Positions 47,784-57,147 of a DNA stretch of 64,000 bases are shown piece after piece. Below the pieces are notes generated by a model. It saw only the letters and a list, made by a program, of their open reading frames with translations, was not told the origin of the DNA and searched no databases. Within the stretch, counting starts at the first letter, position 1. Every line of letters begins with the position of its first letter. The translations under genes and the position numbers were made by a program. The DNA comes from Streptomyces sp. NBC_00539 (GTDB lineage: Bacteria > Actinomycetota > Actinomycetes > Streptomycetales > Streptomycetaceae), in the NCBI RefSeq assembly GCF_036346105.1, contig NZ_CP107812.1:310001-374000 (forward strand). Direction: 5' to 3'.

Positions 47784-47803
47784 TCACCCTTGATCCAGAA
47801 ACG

Positions 47804-48160
47804 TCACGTCTCGGCCCATGCCAGGCACCGGACGGCGTCGATGCCGTGCCGCTCGGCCCAACGTTCGGTGAGCGGGGCGCGCTCGGCGGCCCCGACGATA
47901 TCGGCGCCGGCCGCCTGGCCGCGGCCGTGCCCGCTGGTCGCCGCGGCCATCGCCTCCTGGGTCCGGATGCTCTGCTCGCGAAGACGTTCGGCTTCGGCCC
48001 GGCCCTGGGCGAAGTTGGTCTCAGGGTCAAGGATCCGGGTGCGGATCTGTTCCCGTGCGACTGGGGCGATCCGGGTGTCCGCTGAGTGGGTGGAGCGGTG
48101 GGCGCGGTGCTGGGCAATGGCCTCGGGTAGCCCGCGAGCAGCTCGTAGGGCTCTGTCCGG
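47804..48160 (-). pseudogene. fragment of an unknown helical protein
   Basis: ADTRIAPVAREQIRTRILDP, NFAQGRAEAERLREQSIRTQ and WAERHGIDAVRCLAWAET read as coding but lack a start with a ribosome binding site. The only in-frame ATG is deep inside. It probably lost its 5' end. Confidence 0.4.
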
Positions 48161-48315
48161 GGCGCGACCGGGGCTGGGGTGGTGTGGGTGTGTCGCCGGG
48201 CTGGTGCGGCGGGGGCGGTGGCGGGCGGCACACCGTGTCCGCCCTACCGTGGCCCGGGTGGGTCTGGCGTGTGCCGGTCGGATAGGCGGGGCGCCAAGGG
48301 CTCGTGCCGTCGCTC

Positions 48316-48717
48316 TTAGTTCTCGGGGTCGTCCTCCTCCGCCGGGGGGAGGGCGGCGGCGTTCAGGACCTCAGTGACCGTGACGGTGATGATCTGCTCC
48401 AGGTCGGCGGCGTCGATACTCCCGGCCGCATGATCGGTCTCGCTCAGGCGCACGCGAACGTGCCGCTGGACCACGTCAGCTCGGGGCGTGGGCGTGCGGG
48501 TGCGCAGGTCGTTGTAGACGGTCCAGGCGAAGGTGGCGACGCTCACGACGAGGGAGGCGAGGCCGACCGGATCCAGGCCCCCGTACTGGCCGGCACGGTC
48601 GGAGGAAGACCGGTGGAGTGCCGCCTCCACGTGGTCCGGCAGACCGGGGTGACGGTCGGCCAGGCATAGCGCGGCGGCGCGCGCTCCGCCGGTGATGGTG
48701 TCGTGCACGGTCGTCAC
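48316..48717 (-). CDS. small membrane protein coupled to the CHAT/TPR gene
   Basis: 133 residues from the GTG at 48717, which overlaps the TPR stop (GTGA). N-terminal helical part (GARAAALCLADRHPGLPDHV), one TM helix (GLASLVVSVATFAWTVYNDL), and a C-terminal helix (DAADLEQIITVTVTEVLNAA). Tight coupling to the CHAT/P-loop/TPR protein suggests that it anchors or executes that system at the membrane (inference). It resembles small single-TM effector-associated proteins. Confidence 0.65.
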   Translation of the reverse strand: MTTVHDTITGGARAAALCLADRHPGLPDHVEAALHRSSSDRAGQYGGLDPVGLASLVVSVATFAWTVYNDLRTRTPTPRADVVQRHVRVRLSETDHAAGSIDAADLEQIITVTVTEVLNAAALPPAEEDDPEN

Positions 48718-49970
48718 TCCGTATCTGTGGGTCGTGGCTGGGCGGACAGGATGTGGTGGATCACGGTCATTGGCAGGGCATCGGTGGTGGCTCGCCAGGT
48801 CTGTTCGAAGACCGTACGGTCCATGACCTCGGTGAACCGAGGCAGGTGCTCCAGGGCCCGCCCGAGGGCCGGGTGGGTGCACCTGTCGGACAGCGCCAGG
48901 CACCGGACCGTCCAGGTCAGGGACTCGACGTGGTCTCCCCGTTCCCAGGCGAGAAGGCCCATCAGGTGGTAGGTCGACGCCATCGCGGGCAGGTCGCTGA
49001 CCTTCTCGGTGATGTCGAGGGACTTCCGGCACCACGCTTGGGCGTCGTCGAAGCGCTTCAGCAGACCCGTGATCTTGCCGAGCTGGTGGTACGTGGTGGC
49101 GAGACGCACCCGGTCGCCGAGCCTCTCATTGGCCCTGACTGCTCCCAGGTACCACTTCTCCGCGTCCTTCAGCCGGCCGCGCTCCTCCGCGACCAGCCCG
49201 AGCTGGTGGCGGGCGGTGGCCGTGCCGCTGTCGTCCCCGACCTGTTCCGCGATGGTCAGGGCCTGTCGGTAGCAGTCCTCCGCCTTCTTCAGCTGCCTGC
49301 GTTCGTAGGCGACCCTGCCGAGTTGGTGGAGGGCGCCGGCGACCGTGGTGAGATCGTCGAGCTGCTGACTGATGGTGAATGTCTGCTGGTAGTGCCGTTC
49401 GGCCTCGTCCAGCCGGCCTCGACGCAGCGCGACCGAACCGAGCTGCCCGTGGTTGGCCGCCGTGCGCTGCAGGTTGCCGAGACCCGTATTGAAAGTGAGC
49501 GCAGCCGTGTAGTGCCGTTCGGCCTCCTCCAGCCGGTCCTGCTTCTCGGCGGCCACGCCGAGGTGGTGGTGGGACTCGGCCACCCCGTGGTGGTCGCCGA
49601 GGCGCAGCCGGATAGTGAGGGCCTCTTCGTAGCGCCCTTTGGCCTCCTCCAGCTGTCCTTTCAGCAGAAGGACGGTGCCCAACTGCTCCTGCCCGTCCGC
49701 GTACTGGGAGTCCTGACGGTTTTCGGCGTCGTCCTCCAGGACGCCCAGGAGGTCACGGACGGCGTGTTCGGCCTCGTCGAGCTTGCGGGCGTCGGTGTGG
49801 TCCTGGGCCTGGGAACCGGTCATGAACAGCCACAGCGCCCGCGCGGGCGTGCCGGTGGCGGGTGGCTCGCCGTCGACGGTCTCGACAGCCAACCGGACGC
49901 GGTCCGCCCACGCCTGCCGTTCCGCGACCAGCCCTTGGAGCGCCCAGTACTGGTGCAGTGCCTGGGCCAC
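48714..49970 (-). CDS. TPR protein, displaced C-terminus of the CHAT protein
   Basis: 418 residues from the first ATG. At least seven TPR units of about 40 residues (YEEALTIRLRLGDHHGVAES, YQQTFTISQQLDDLTTVAGA, YRQALTIAEQVGDDSGTATA). The frame is open upstream and reads HNRLTLSAALARAVDQGLWE just where the CHAT protein stops. One missing C in CTCCC-ATCAC near 50040 would explain the break, so this is most likely the C-terminal half of a single CHAT/P-loop/TPR protein. Ligand sensing through TPRs is usual for such proteins. Confidence 0.75.
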   Translation of the reverse strand: MAQALHQYWALQGLVAERQAWADRVRLAVETVDGEPPATGTPARALWLFMTGSQAQDHTDARKLDEAEHAVRDLLGVLEDDAENRQDSQYADGQEQLGTVLLLKGQLEEAKGRYEEALTIRLRLGDHHGVAESHHHLGVAAEKQDRLEEAERHYTAALTFNTGLGNLQRTAANHGQLGSVALRRGRLDEAERHYQQTFTISQQLDDLTTVAGALHQLGRVAYERRQLKKAEDCYRQALTIAEQVGDDSGTATARHQLGLVAEERGRLKDAEKWYLGAVRANERLGDRVRLATTYHQLGKITGLLKRFDDAQAWCRKSLDITEKVSDLPAMASTYHLMGLLAWERGDHVESLTWTVRCLALSDRCTHPALGRALEHLPRFTEVMDRTVFEQTWRATTDALPMTVIHHILSAQPRPTDTE

Positions 49971-50034
49971 GAACTGGGCGTCCTCCCAGAGGCCCTGGTC
50001 GACGGCGCGGGCGAGGGCGGCGCTGAGCGTGAGC

Positions 50035-52665
50035 CTATTGTGATGGGAGCAGGTCGAGGGCGAGGACGGCCTCTCCGCTCTCCAGTTGCTGCGTCACCCA
50101 GTCGCCGAACCTCCCGCACGCCTCCAAGAAGGCGGGGTCGCCGGCATCGGGCTCGACGGGGCTGCCGGTCGCCGCCCGCAGGGACGACGGGCCCGAGAGG
50201 TGCGCGGGCAGAGCGGGATGGATGCGGTACTGGCCGGTGCCGAGGGAGCTGAGCAGACCCACCCGGGCGGCGCGCGCCAGCAGGTCCTCCCACTCCTGCG
50301 CGCTGTGCCCCTGGTAGGGGGCCGGGCATCCGGGGACGCGTGAGTAGGCGGCCAGCAGATTGCTGTCTGCGACTCCCCGAAAGAGTGTCAGCACGGTGAG
50401 CGCCTGCCGGTCGGCGTCGGACAGGTGGCCGAGAGAGTAGGCGATGCTCGCGGTCAGGGAGCCGGTCCGGCCCCCCTCGGCCGATTCCGGCAGAGGAGTG
50501 GCGCCCCGCAGCGCGCCCAGCAGGTCCCGTGCGTCCGTGGTCTCCAGGTGGGGGAGGATCAGCCGCAGACTCAGCGGGTGACCGTCCAGCCAGCGCATGA
50601 GCTCCCCGAAGGAGCGCATCTCCCGGCGCCGGCGGGCTTGCGGATAGGGCGCGAGCAACTGATCGGCGTACTCATGCGCCTCTTCGGGCTCCAGGCCGGG
50701 AACGGCGACCCTTCGAATGTTCCCCAGCCACTGTTCCTCCGTGCGGCTGGTGACCAGGACAGCGCTGCGGCCGCCCGCAGCCACGCCGGAGAGGAACGCA
50801 CGGAGCTCCACCCGCTCGGCCTCGGACAACGGCGGGGTCGACCGGTCGTGGCCGGCCATCGAGTGCACAGTCTCGAAGTTGTCCCAAATCAGCAGCATCC
50901 GCCGCGTACGCAGGGCGTTCTCCACCCGTGCCCGGCGTGCGGCGCGGTCGAGCCGCGGGAAGTCCTCCTCGGGCAGACGCCGCCCGACGGCGTTGATCAC
51001 CCCGTCCAGGCCGAACGAGGCGACGCCGGGTTCGAAGGAGTGCCAGATCACCAGCTCCGGGGCGTCGACTGCACCGGTGTCGCGGAACCAGCGCCCGAAT
51101 GCCTTGGCAAGTTCGGTCTTCCCGGTGCCGGCCTGCCCGTGCAGCACGACAACCCGCTGCAGCCTCGCGGCGGACTCCAGCGTGTGGAACAGGGCGTCAC
51201 GCCCAACGAACTCGGCCTCGGCGGCGAGGTCCAGATCCAAGCCCGCGTTCACCTTAGCGGCGCCGTCCGTACCCTCCCGTTCCCCCAGTCCGGGCGGCAC
51301 CGTGTCCCGTCCTGCCGATGTGGCGGACCCGGGCCGGGCCCTGAGCCAGGGGAAGCCCGCGTCGCTTCGGGCGTACAGAACAGGGACCATCCAGTCGGCC
51401 AGCGGTAACAGCCCCTTCGGGGAAGGCCGTTCATCGGCCGTTGCCAGCCTCCTGCGGCCCGCAGCGACGGCCTCCGTGACGCGGTCACCCGACAGCAGGC
51501 GCTCGTAGAAGGCCGCCATGAACTCGGCGGCCGCCACCGCGTAGACGCTGTAGGCCATCGCGACGACGGCTGCAGCCCCTTCCTGGAGGAGCCGCGTGGC
51601 GACCGTGGCCTCCACCCGGGCGCCGACCACTGCGGACTGGCACGCGTTGAGCACGACGATCGGCACCTGCGCCTGGGCGAGCACCCTGGCCACCTGCTCG
51701 GCCGGTACCAGGTCCAGGCCACCCGTGAGATGTTCGAACGCGAGCATCCCCTGACGGCCCGGGCCGTCATCGCTCTGCGGGGTGAAACGGTCGACCGGGC
51801 GCGGGGCGTGGCCGAAAACGCCGTGGCCGTCGAAATGCACGATCTGGAACGGCTCGCCGGCCGCCCTGGCCTCGGCCAGCACCTCCCCGAGACGGTCGAG
51901 GGTGGGCGGACGCAGCACGACCAAGTCGACCTCGTCGCGGATGGGCGCCAGACGGCGGAGCAGCGGCCGGGCGATCATCCGGTAGCCCACGTCCTGCGGT
52001 CCATCCGGTCGGGATATCACCATCAGGACCCGCAAGCGGGACCCGGTAGCCTGCGATACCGCAGTCGACTGGGCCCTGAGGAGCCCTCGGGAGACCGCCA
52101 CCCCGTCCAAGGCGAGCGGCGTGGGCCGCGCCGGGTCGGCCATCAGCTCCCACGGCAGGCCGAGGGGGCCAGCGGTGGCGGAGAGGATCACGACCTCAAT
52201 CGGGCCACCCCGTGCCCGAGCCCGGACGTAGGCGTCACGGGCGAGACCGGCGCCAAACACCGCTTGGAAGATGCGGGCCCCCCAAACCGGCAGCTGGGTC
52301 TCGACCGCACTGCCGCGGTCGCCGTAGACCCCGAACGGAGCGCGCAGGTACTGCTCCAAGTACCAGCGGAGCTCCGCCAGGTCGTGCTTGTCCAGGGGCC
52401 ACCGCAGGGAAGCCGCCTGAGCGGCCACCATCGGATAAAGCTCACCCGACGGCCACTCCCGGACCGTCACCAGCCCATCGGCCTCGCACTCGACCAGTAG
52501 ACGATCCGTCACAACCCCGCCCCGGCTGCCAGAGGCGGCCACTGGGGCTACCCCGTACGTACCGAGCATAGAGGGTGAGGTACGGGTCGTGGGCCGGCTG
52601 GTAGTCGAAGGCGCCCGGGAGTCTCCAAGAGGCTGCTGTAGGTTCTCACTTTCGGTGTCATGCAT
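50035..52665 (-). CDS. CHAT protease fused to a STAND/NB-ARC P-loop domain
   Basis: 876 residues. CHAT protease: catalytic His in QIVHFDGHGVFGH (about 273) and Cys in PIVVLNACQSAVVG (about 339), both present. STAND domain: Walker A VVLHGQAGTGKTELAKAF (about 505) and Walker B RMLLIWDNFETVH (about 587), with SRTEEQWLGNI and LDGHPLSLRLILPHL as in NB-ARC/AP-ATPases. The frame ends LALDLLPSQ and continues in another frame as the TPR gene. Start uncertain: ATG at 52665, the frame is open to 52764, and a GTG lies later. CHAT-STAND-TPR proteins resemble NLR-type immune sensors in which ligand binding to the TPRs triggers proteolysis. Confidence 0.82.
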   Translation of the reverse strand: MHDTESENLQQPLGDSRAPSTTSRPTTRTSPSMLGTYGVAPVAASGSRGGVVTDRLLVECEADGLVTVREWPSGELYPMVAAQAASLRWPLDKHDLAELRWYLEQYLRAPFGVYGDRGSAVETQLPVWGARIFQAVFGAGLARDAYVRARARGGPIEVVILSATAGPLGLPWELMADPARPTPLALDGVAVSRGLLRAQSTAVSQATGSRLRVLMVISRPDGPQDVGYRMIARPLLRRLAPIRDEVDLVVLRPPTLDRLGEVLAEARAAGEPFQIVHFDGHGVFGHAPRPVDRFTPQSDDGPGRQGMLAFEHLTGGLDLVPAEQVARVLAQAQVPIVVLNACQSAVVGARVEATVATRLLQEGAAAVVAMAYSVYAVAAAEFMAAFYERLLSGDRVTEAVAAGRRRLATADERPSPKGLLPLADWMVPVLYARSDAGFPWLRARPGSATSAGRDTVPPGLGEREGTDGAAKVNAGLDLDLAAEAEFVGRDALFHTLESAARLQRVVVLHGQAGTGKTELAKAFGRWFRDTGAVDAPELVIWHSFEPGVASFGLDGVINAVGRRLPEEDFPRLDRAARRARVENALRTRRMLLIWDNFETVHSMAGHDRSTPPLSEAERVELRAFLSGVAAGGRSAVLVTSRTEEQWLGNIRRVAVPGLEPEEAHEYADQLLAPYPQARRRREMRSFGELMRWLDGHPLSLRLILPHLETTDARDLLGALRGATPLPESAEGGRTGSLTASIAYSLGHLSDADRQALTVLTLFRGVADSNLLAAYSRVPGCPAPYQGHSAQEWEDLLARAARVGLLSSLGTGQYRIHPALPAHLSGPSSLRAATGSPVEPDAGDPAFLEACGRFGDWVTQQLESGEAVLALDLLPSQ

Positions 52666-52725
52666 CGACGCCGTGACCTGGACGTTCCCGTTTAGGCGGA
52701 CGTACGAGACCCGCACCGGCAGGCG

Positions 52726-52833
52726 GTGATCCGTTTGGCGCTGACTGCGACCGCTGCCCAGCACAAGGATGTCCTGGGCGACTTCCAGGTCCTCGTGCGC
52801 ACCGTGCGCCCGGGAACCGAAGCGGAGGCGTAG
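52726..52833 (+). CDS. possible 35-residue peptide
   Basis: GTG at 52726 opens IRLALTATAAQHKDVLGDFQ and ends TAG just before the gene at 52836, with a two-base gap. The pattern reads as coding and may be either a coupled leader or the end of a lost gene. Confidence 0.3.
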   Translation: MIRLALTATAAQHKDVLGDFQVLVRTVRPGTEAEA

Positions 52834-52835
52834 TC

Positions 52836-53300
52836 ATGGGTCGATTCATGGACAAGTACCTCGGAACCCGCTACCCCGAGGAAGGGGTGACGCCGCGGCA
52901 CATCCAAGAGGTGCGCGCGGCGCTCCTCGCGCTCAATGGGACAGACGTTCCTTTCGTCCTGCGCCACGGCGTCGGGAAGGAGGGTGACCTAGTAGCCGAG
53001 TGTCGGGTGCCCGGGCTGCGCGTACGGCTGTGGACTCGGATGCGCCTGGACGCGGCAAAGCGTGAAGTGCGCGCCCTCGACGAGCAGTGGGAGGGCTCGT
53101 TCGCCGAGCACACCCGCGGTCAGCGCTCCAGCGGCCCGGCGAACGCGGTGTACTGGGTCTACGAGAAACAGAAGGGATCCGATGGGCGAGAGCGCAGAGT
53201 CCAGACCGTCCGCTTCGAAACCAGCCAGATCAAGAACCCGCTCCGTCAGACCGTCCTCGACGCCGGCTGGACCTGGCGCGGAGTACTGTTCCGCCTCTGA
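52836..53300 (+). CDS. hypothetical protein
   Basis: 154 residues. ATG at 52836 with GGAGG 7 bases upstream. YPEEGVTPRHIQEVRAALLA, VPFVLRHGVGKEGDLVAECR and RLDAAKREVRALDEQWE indicate a mixed alpha/beta protein. It ends LDAGWTWRGVLFRL. No family recognised. It is divergent from the CHAT gene and may share its control region. Confidence 0.65.
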   Translation: MGRFMDKYLGTRYPEEGVTPRHIQEVRAALLALNGTDVPFVLRHGVGKEGDLVAECRVPGLRVRLWTRMRLDAAKREVRALDEQWEGSFAEHTRGQRSSGPANAVYWVYEKQKGSDGRERRVQTVRFETSQIKNPLRQTVLDAGWTWRGVLFRL

Positions 53301-53965
53301 CCCACCTCCCAAGCCTGCAGACGGCTTCGCCGTGAGGAACCGCTGCCGCCAGCCACACCGATAGGCGCGCTCCCCTTCCCCGGCCACGCTCCTCCTGGCC
53401 GGGCGTCACACCCCGGTGCCACAAGGTCCTCCTCATTGGGTGAGCTCGGTCGGAACCGAAGTCCCAGACACGCATCTGGTGCACACCATTAGATGCTGCC
53501 CTCGATCTTCCGTCGCTGGCATCCGGGCAGTTCACAGCGCTACGACACGGCGATCAGGGACTGAAGCGACTGAAAGTCGAACACGGCCGTACGACCGATT
53601 CCAACTCCGAAGACTAGGAAGTATCGGCGTTGAAGGGCTAATGACCACGACGAGATCAGTGCCGTGATCATGATTGGTTGGCGGAGGTGGCCCCTGCTGG
53701 GAGGAGGCGTTCCGTCCGGCCGCAAGCTGAGCAACAGGGTCGCCAGGGTGAGGCGCGTGCGGCACCGGACGGAGTTGACGGGGGGCCTTGTGACCGTAGG
53801 CCATCTTTTTCAGCCGATGGCGCTCTCAGGCACGCAGCGGAACCGGTACGCGGAGCGGACGGTCACGAAGGAGTCGCCGTTCCTCGGCGTTGGGGCGGAC
53901 CGGGCGGTGTCACGCGGACACCGTCGGGCGACGATTTGGGGCCGGCGGTGTCCGCGTTGGGGGCT
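53301..53965. other. 665-base stretch without a supportable gene
   Basis: Frames are short, with frequent stops in AT-richer parts (53480-53660). No repeats or strong hairpins seen. Confidence 0.45.
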
Positions 53966-54394
53966 TCAGGATTCGGGGTGGGCCAGGCGGCTGAGCATGG
54001 TTACGGCGTCGTCGTGCACCACCGGCTGGAAGAAACGTGTGTCGACGTTCTCGACGGCGGCGATCGCGCGCGGAGCCAGCTCGGCTCCGGCACTGGTGAC
54101 ACGCAGCCGTTTGGCGCGGGTGTCGGCGGGGTCTACCTCGCGCTCGATCAAACCCTTGGCCTCCAGGGCGCGCAGGACCTGCGAGGTCATCTTGACGTCG
54201 GTGCCGGCCTGGCGGGCCAGGGCCTGCTGGTTGGGGTGTTCGCCCTGGGTATTCAGCCACCAGGTGCAGGCAAGCAGAACGAACTGGACGTGGGTGAGGT
54301 CCATCGGGCCGAGGGCCGCGGCGATATCGCGCTGCCAGCGCAGCGTGGCGTGCCAGAGCAGGAACCCAGGGCTGTCGCCGGGGCTGAGGGCCAT
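53966..54394 (-). CDS. MarR-family transcriptional regulator
   Basis: 142 residues. Winged helix: HPNQQALARQAGTDVKMTSQ followed by VLRALEAKGLIEREVDPADT and RAKRLRVTSAGAEL, the recognition helix and wing of MarR. Dimerisation helices at both ends. The start overlaps the SRPBCC stop by one base. Probably represses the SRPBCC-MarR operon through the palindrome at 54829; the ligand is unknown. Confidence 0.85.
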   Translation of the reverse strand: MALSPGDSPGFLLWHATLRWQRDIAAALGPMDLTHVQFVLLACTWWLNTQGEHPNQQALARQAGTDVKMTSQVLRALEAKGLIEREVDPADTRAKRLRVTSAGAELAPRAIAAVENVDTRFFQPVVHDDAVTMLSRLAHPES

Positions 54395-54810
54395 CAGTCC
54401 TGTGCCAGCTTGACCAGGGCGGCCATGGTCTCGGGCCAGTCCGCGGTGACGGCCGGACCGATTCGCGGGCCGAGCTGGTCGGCTCCGGTGCCGGTGATCT
54501 CCATCCGGTACGTCACTCGAGTGCGGCCTTGCTTGCCCTGGTCGAGCCGGTGAATGGTGCGAAGGAGCAGCCCGTCGAACCGGGCCTCGTCCACAAACAG
54601 TTCGTTGACGGTCGCCTCGGCGACGATCAGGTGCACCGGGTCCTGGCCGGCTGGCGTCATCACGATCTCAGCGCCCGCCGCGAACGGGCCGCTGATCTGG
54701 ATGCTCGCGATGTCGGTGTTCCAGACTCCCCAGTTCTCGACGTCAGCCCACAGACGCCAGATCGCCTCGGGTGCGGCGTCGGTCTCGGTGCTGTGCTCGT
54801 ACGTCCACAT
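54394..54810 (-). CDS. SRPBCC (START-like) protein
   Basis: 138 residues. YEHSTETDAAPEAIWRLWAD, NWGVWNTDIASIQISGPFAA and RTRVTYRMEITGTGADQLGP followed by MAALVKLAQD match the polyketide-cyclase/AHSA1-like SRPBCC fold, a hydrophobic ligand pocket. It is first gene of a two-gene operon with MarR, suggesting a role in a small-molecule response. Confidence 0.8.
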   Translation of the reverse strand: MWTYEHSTETDAAPEAIWRLWADVENWGVWNTDIASIQISGPFAAGAEIVMTPAGQDPVHLIVAEATVNELFVDEARFDGLLLRTIHRLDQGKQGRTRVTYRMEITGTGADQLGPRIGPAVTADWPETMAALVKLAQD

Positions 54811-54828
54811 CAGTGGCCTCCTGGTCGA

Positions 54829-54871
54829 AGATTCTCTTCGAGAAGACTATCTGCGCGGAGATTATCTGTCC
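54829..54871. promoter_or_regulatory. MarR-type operator candidate
   Basis: AGATTCTCTTCGAGAAGACT (54829-54848) is a near-palindrome centred on TTCTC-TTC-GAGAA. A directly repeated half-site, GAGATTATCTG, follows. It lies just upstream of the SRPBCC-MarR operon. Confidence 0.45.
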
Positions 54872-54928
54872 ACACGCCTTTCAGTGCCCCTCCTTCGCCC
54901 CAGGGGCAGCCCTCACGCAGCACCACTT

Positions 54929-55108
54929 CTACGTCAACCCCCGAAAGACTTCCTGAGCCCACCACTCAAGCCATTCCGGGGCGGCAGCCGAGGTGTCCTG
55001 GAGCCACTTCACGTATCGGGTCACCCCCTCGGCGATGGTGGCCTTCGGCTTCCAGCCCAGGCCCCGGTAGGTCTGGCGTGCGGTCGGATAATGGACGGGC
55101 CTGAGGCC
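54929..55108 (-). pseudogene. NAD-dependent epimerase C-terminal fragment
   Basis: HYPTARQTYRGLGWKPKATI followed by EGVTRYVKWLQDTSAAAPEW is the end of an extended-SDR epimerase/dehydratase. The Rossmann domain is absent. Confidence 0.5.
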
Positions 55109-55357
55109 TGCGCCGAGCTCACCGGTCCCCGTCCGCGAGCAGATGGCACACTTGTGCCGCGCCCTCCTGGGTGCTGGCCTCGACCGCATGCCCCACAGCC
55201 GCCCTCCTTTCAGCTCACCGGGTCTGTCGCCGCAGTTGTGCGACGCGGGATTGGTGCGGGTGGCCGCCCGGCGAGTTGCAGCGGACCCCCGGATCGGCCT
55301 TGCAGGTAGTGGCGACGTCGGTAACGCCCACACGGAACGTAGCTGCGAGCGCGGGGA

Positions 55358-55522
55358 CGGCTCAGCCTGACGCTTTCGTTCGTTGATGATCAGACGGAGG
55401 CGTTCGTCGTGGGGGAGCTGCCGGCGGGGGCCGTTGCCGATGCCGTCGTCGTTAAGGCAGCCCTTGCCCTTCTTGGCGAGGCACCGAGGACAGGGCTGCG
55501 TGAACCACGAACCGCGTAGGAC
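55358..55522 (-). other. zinc-ribbon-like coding fragment
   Basis: GSWFTQPCPRCLAKKGKGCL (CxxC, then Cys 6 residues later), followed by LPHDERLRLIINERKRQ, resembles small zinc-ribbon proteins of Streptomyces plasmids. No good start is visible and the frame runs on into the epimerase fragment, so it is partial at best. 55109-55357 shows nothing else. Confidence 0.35.
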
Positions 55523-55978
55523 CTGCTTATACAGCGGTAACTTTCCCTTCGCCCTCTGCGCGCGTGGAGCGCGCATCGGTGACCCGCGAGCGGTCCGACG
55601 CCGGAAGCGGGCAGGCTCCGAAGGCGTCCTCACACGTCGATCTACTTGCGCTGATCGTCGAGGAAGACCTCACAGTCGAGGATCTGCTGCATCGCCCGGT
55701 CGAACGGCGGCGGCGACCAGGGCGAGCCTGCCGCTGCCCACGCACCGGGCGAACGCGGTCCGGCCCAACGGACCGGATTCACGACATGAGAGACCATGAA
55801 GCGCGCCCGCCACGGCCCATCAACGCCGCCGTCACAGCCCCCAGGTTCCTGTCCGAGGCACCCGCCGAGGCACAGCCAGGGCTTCGCGGTCTCAGCGCCC
55901 AAGCAACAGTCGGTGAAGAATCTTTAACTATCTGTGTACTCTTTGCGGTTTCAAGTAGTGCTCAGGACCAGGAGACTC
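55523..55978. other. intergenic stretch
   Basis: No supportable gene. The last 60 bases are AT-richer (CTTTAACTATCTGTGTACTC) and should carry the promoter of the PASTA-Excalibur gene. Confidence 0.4.
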
Positions 55979-56998
55979 GTGTACCCGCCGCCGCACGCCT
56001 ACTCGCCCACGCCCGCGCCGCCCCGACGCTGGTGGCAGCATCCCGCCTTGATCATCACAATGCTGTTCTTCCTGCCGCCGGTGGGTATCGCACTCGCCTG
56101 GACAAGCCGTTGGAGCCAAACGAAAAAAATTGTCGCGACCGTCCTGTCCGGCATCTGGTTCTTGATCCCGCTACTGTCCGACCCACCGAAGAAGACGGAC
56201 ACCGACGCCAAGCCGCAGGCGCTCGCCACCGCACCGAGCACCAGTCCGCGCCCGAGCCCGTCCGCCCCTCCTAGCTTCGTCGGCCAGAGCCTCAAGGCAG
56301 CAAAAAAGGCGGCCTCAACCGCTGGCTACAACGCGACCTCGCATGACGCTGCTGACACCAACACAAGCCAGTGGGACGACGACAACTGGAAGGTGTGTTT
56401 CCAGACCCCGGCAGCCAAGCAGATCGGCAAGCTGCCGACGCTCGACTTCGGCGTGGTCCGCAACGAGGTCCCGTGCCCGGCCAACGACGGCGAACCGATC
56501 CCGTATCCGAAGATGCCCAAGGTTGTCGGACAGACCTTCGCCAAGGCGTCCGAAGCACTCAAGCCGATCGGACTCCAGAAGATCGAGCCGCAGAGCGCGT
56601 ACACCGACGTCACCCTTCCCGGCGCCGTGGACGATTGGGTGGTCTGCTTCCAGGAGCCCGCCGAGAACAAAGAACTCCAGACTCCCAAAACCACGACCGC
56701 CTACCTGCAGCTCGCCGCCCCCGGCACCGCGTGCCCCTCGTCGCAGCACACCGAACTGCACCCCAAGCCGGCGCCAGCCCCCAACGACGACGACTCCCAC
56801 AACTCGTCCACAGGCGGCTCGACCTCTACCACCGGCGGCTCCGGCGGAGGAAGCGGCTCCGGTGGCTCCGGCGGAGGCAGCGTGTACTACAAGAACTGCA
56901 CGGCCGCGCGAGCTGCCGGCGCCGCCCCTGTTCACAGGGGCGATCCGGGCTACGGCCGCCACTTGGACCGTGACGGCGACGGCGTCGGCTGCGAGTAG
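55979..56998 (+). CDS. membrane-anchored PASTA-Excalibur protein
   Basis: 339 residues from the GTG at 55979 (AGGAG 4 bases upstream). Short Pro-rich cytoplasmic start, two hydrophobic helices (ALIITMLFFLPPVGIALAW and KIVATVLSGIWFLIPLLS), then a Pro/Ser linker. Two PASTA domains follow (PSFVGQSLKAAKKAASTAGY and MPKVVGQTFAKASEALKPIG), each ending in a WKVCFQTP or WVVCFQEP strand. A Ser/Gly linker leads to a C-terminal Excalibur domain (KNCTAARAAGAAPVHRGDPG, DRDGDGVGCE). PASTA domains bind peptidoglycan or muropeptides and Excalibur binds calcium, so this is a cell-wall-facing receptor without a kinase. Confidence 0.85.
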   Translation: MYPPPHAYSPTPAPPRRWWQHPALIITMLFFLPPVGIALAWTSRWSQTKKIVATVLSGIWFLIPLLSDPPKKTDTDAKPQALATAPSTSPRPSPSAPPSFVGQSLKAAKKAASTAGYNATSHDAADTNTSQWDDDNWKVCFQTPAAKQIGKLPTLDFGVVRNEVPCPANDGEPIPYPKMPKVVGQTFAKASEALKPIGLQKIEPQSAYTDVTLPGAVDDWVVCFQEPAENKELQTPKTTTAYLQLAAPGTACPSSQHTELHPKPAPAPNDDDSHNSSTGGSTSTTGGSGGGSGSGGSGGGSVYYKNCTAARAAGAAPVHRGDPGYGRHLDRDGDGVGCE

Positions 56999-57025
56999 GC
57001 CACGCTCCCAAGGGAAGGAGGAACC

Positions 57026-57133
57026 ATGTTCGGCCTCGTCAGCCTGATGATCAATCTATGCATCGTCTGGCCCCTCAAGCTCATGGTGCAGCTCTGCAAG
57101 GCCACGCTCCGGATGTTCGGCGTACGCATCTGA
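57026..57133 (+). CDS. 35-residue hydrophobic peptide
   Basis: ATG at 57026 behind a strong AAGGAGGAACC site, 27 bases after the PASTA-Excalibur stop. MFGLVSLMINLCIVWPLKLM then VQLCKATLRMFGVRI: one hydrophobic helix with two Cys and a basic end. Immediately followed by a terminator. The strong site and position support a real small membrane peptide co-expressed with the receptor. Confidence 0.6.
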   Translation: MFGLVSLMINLCIVWPLKLMVQLCKATLRMFGVRI

Positions 57134-57147
57134 CCCGAGCACCTCAC

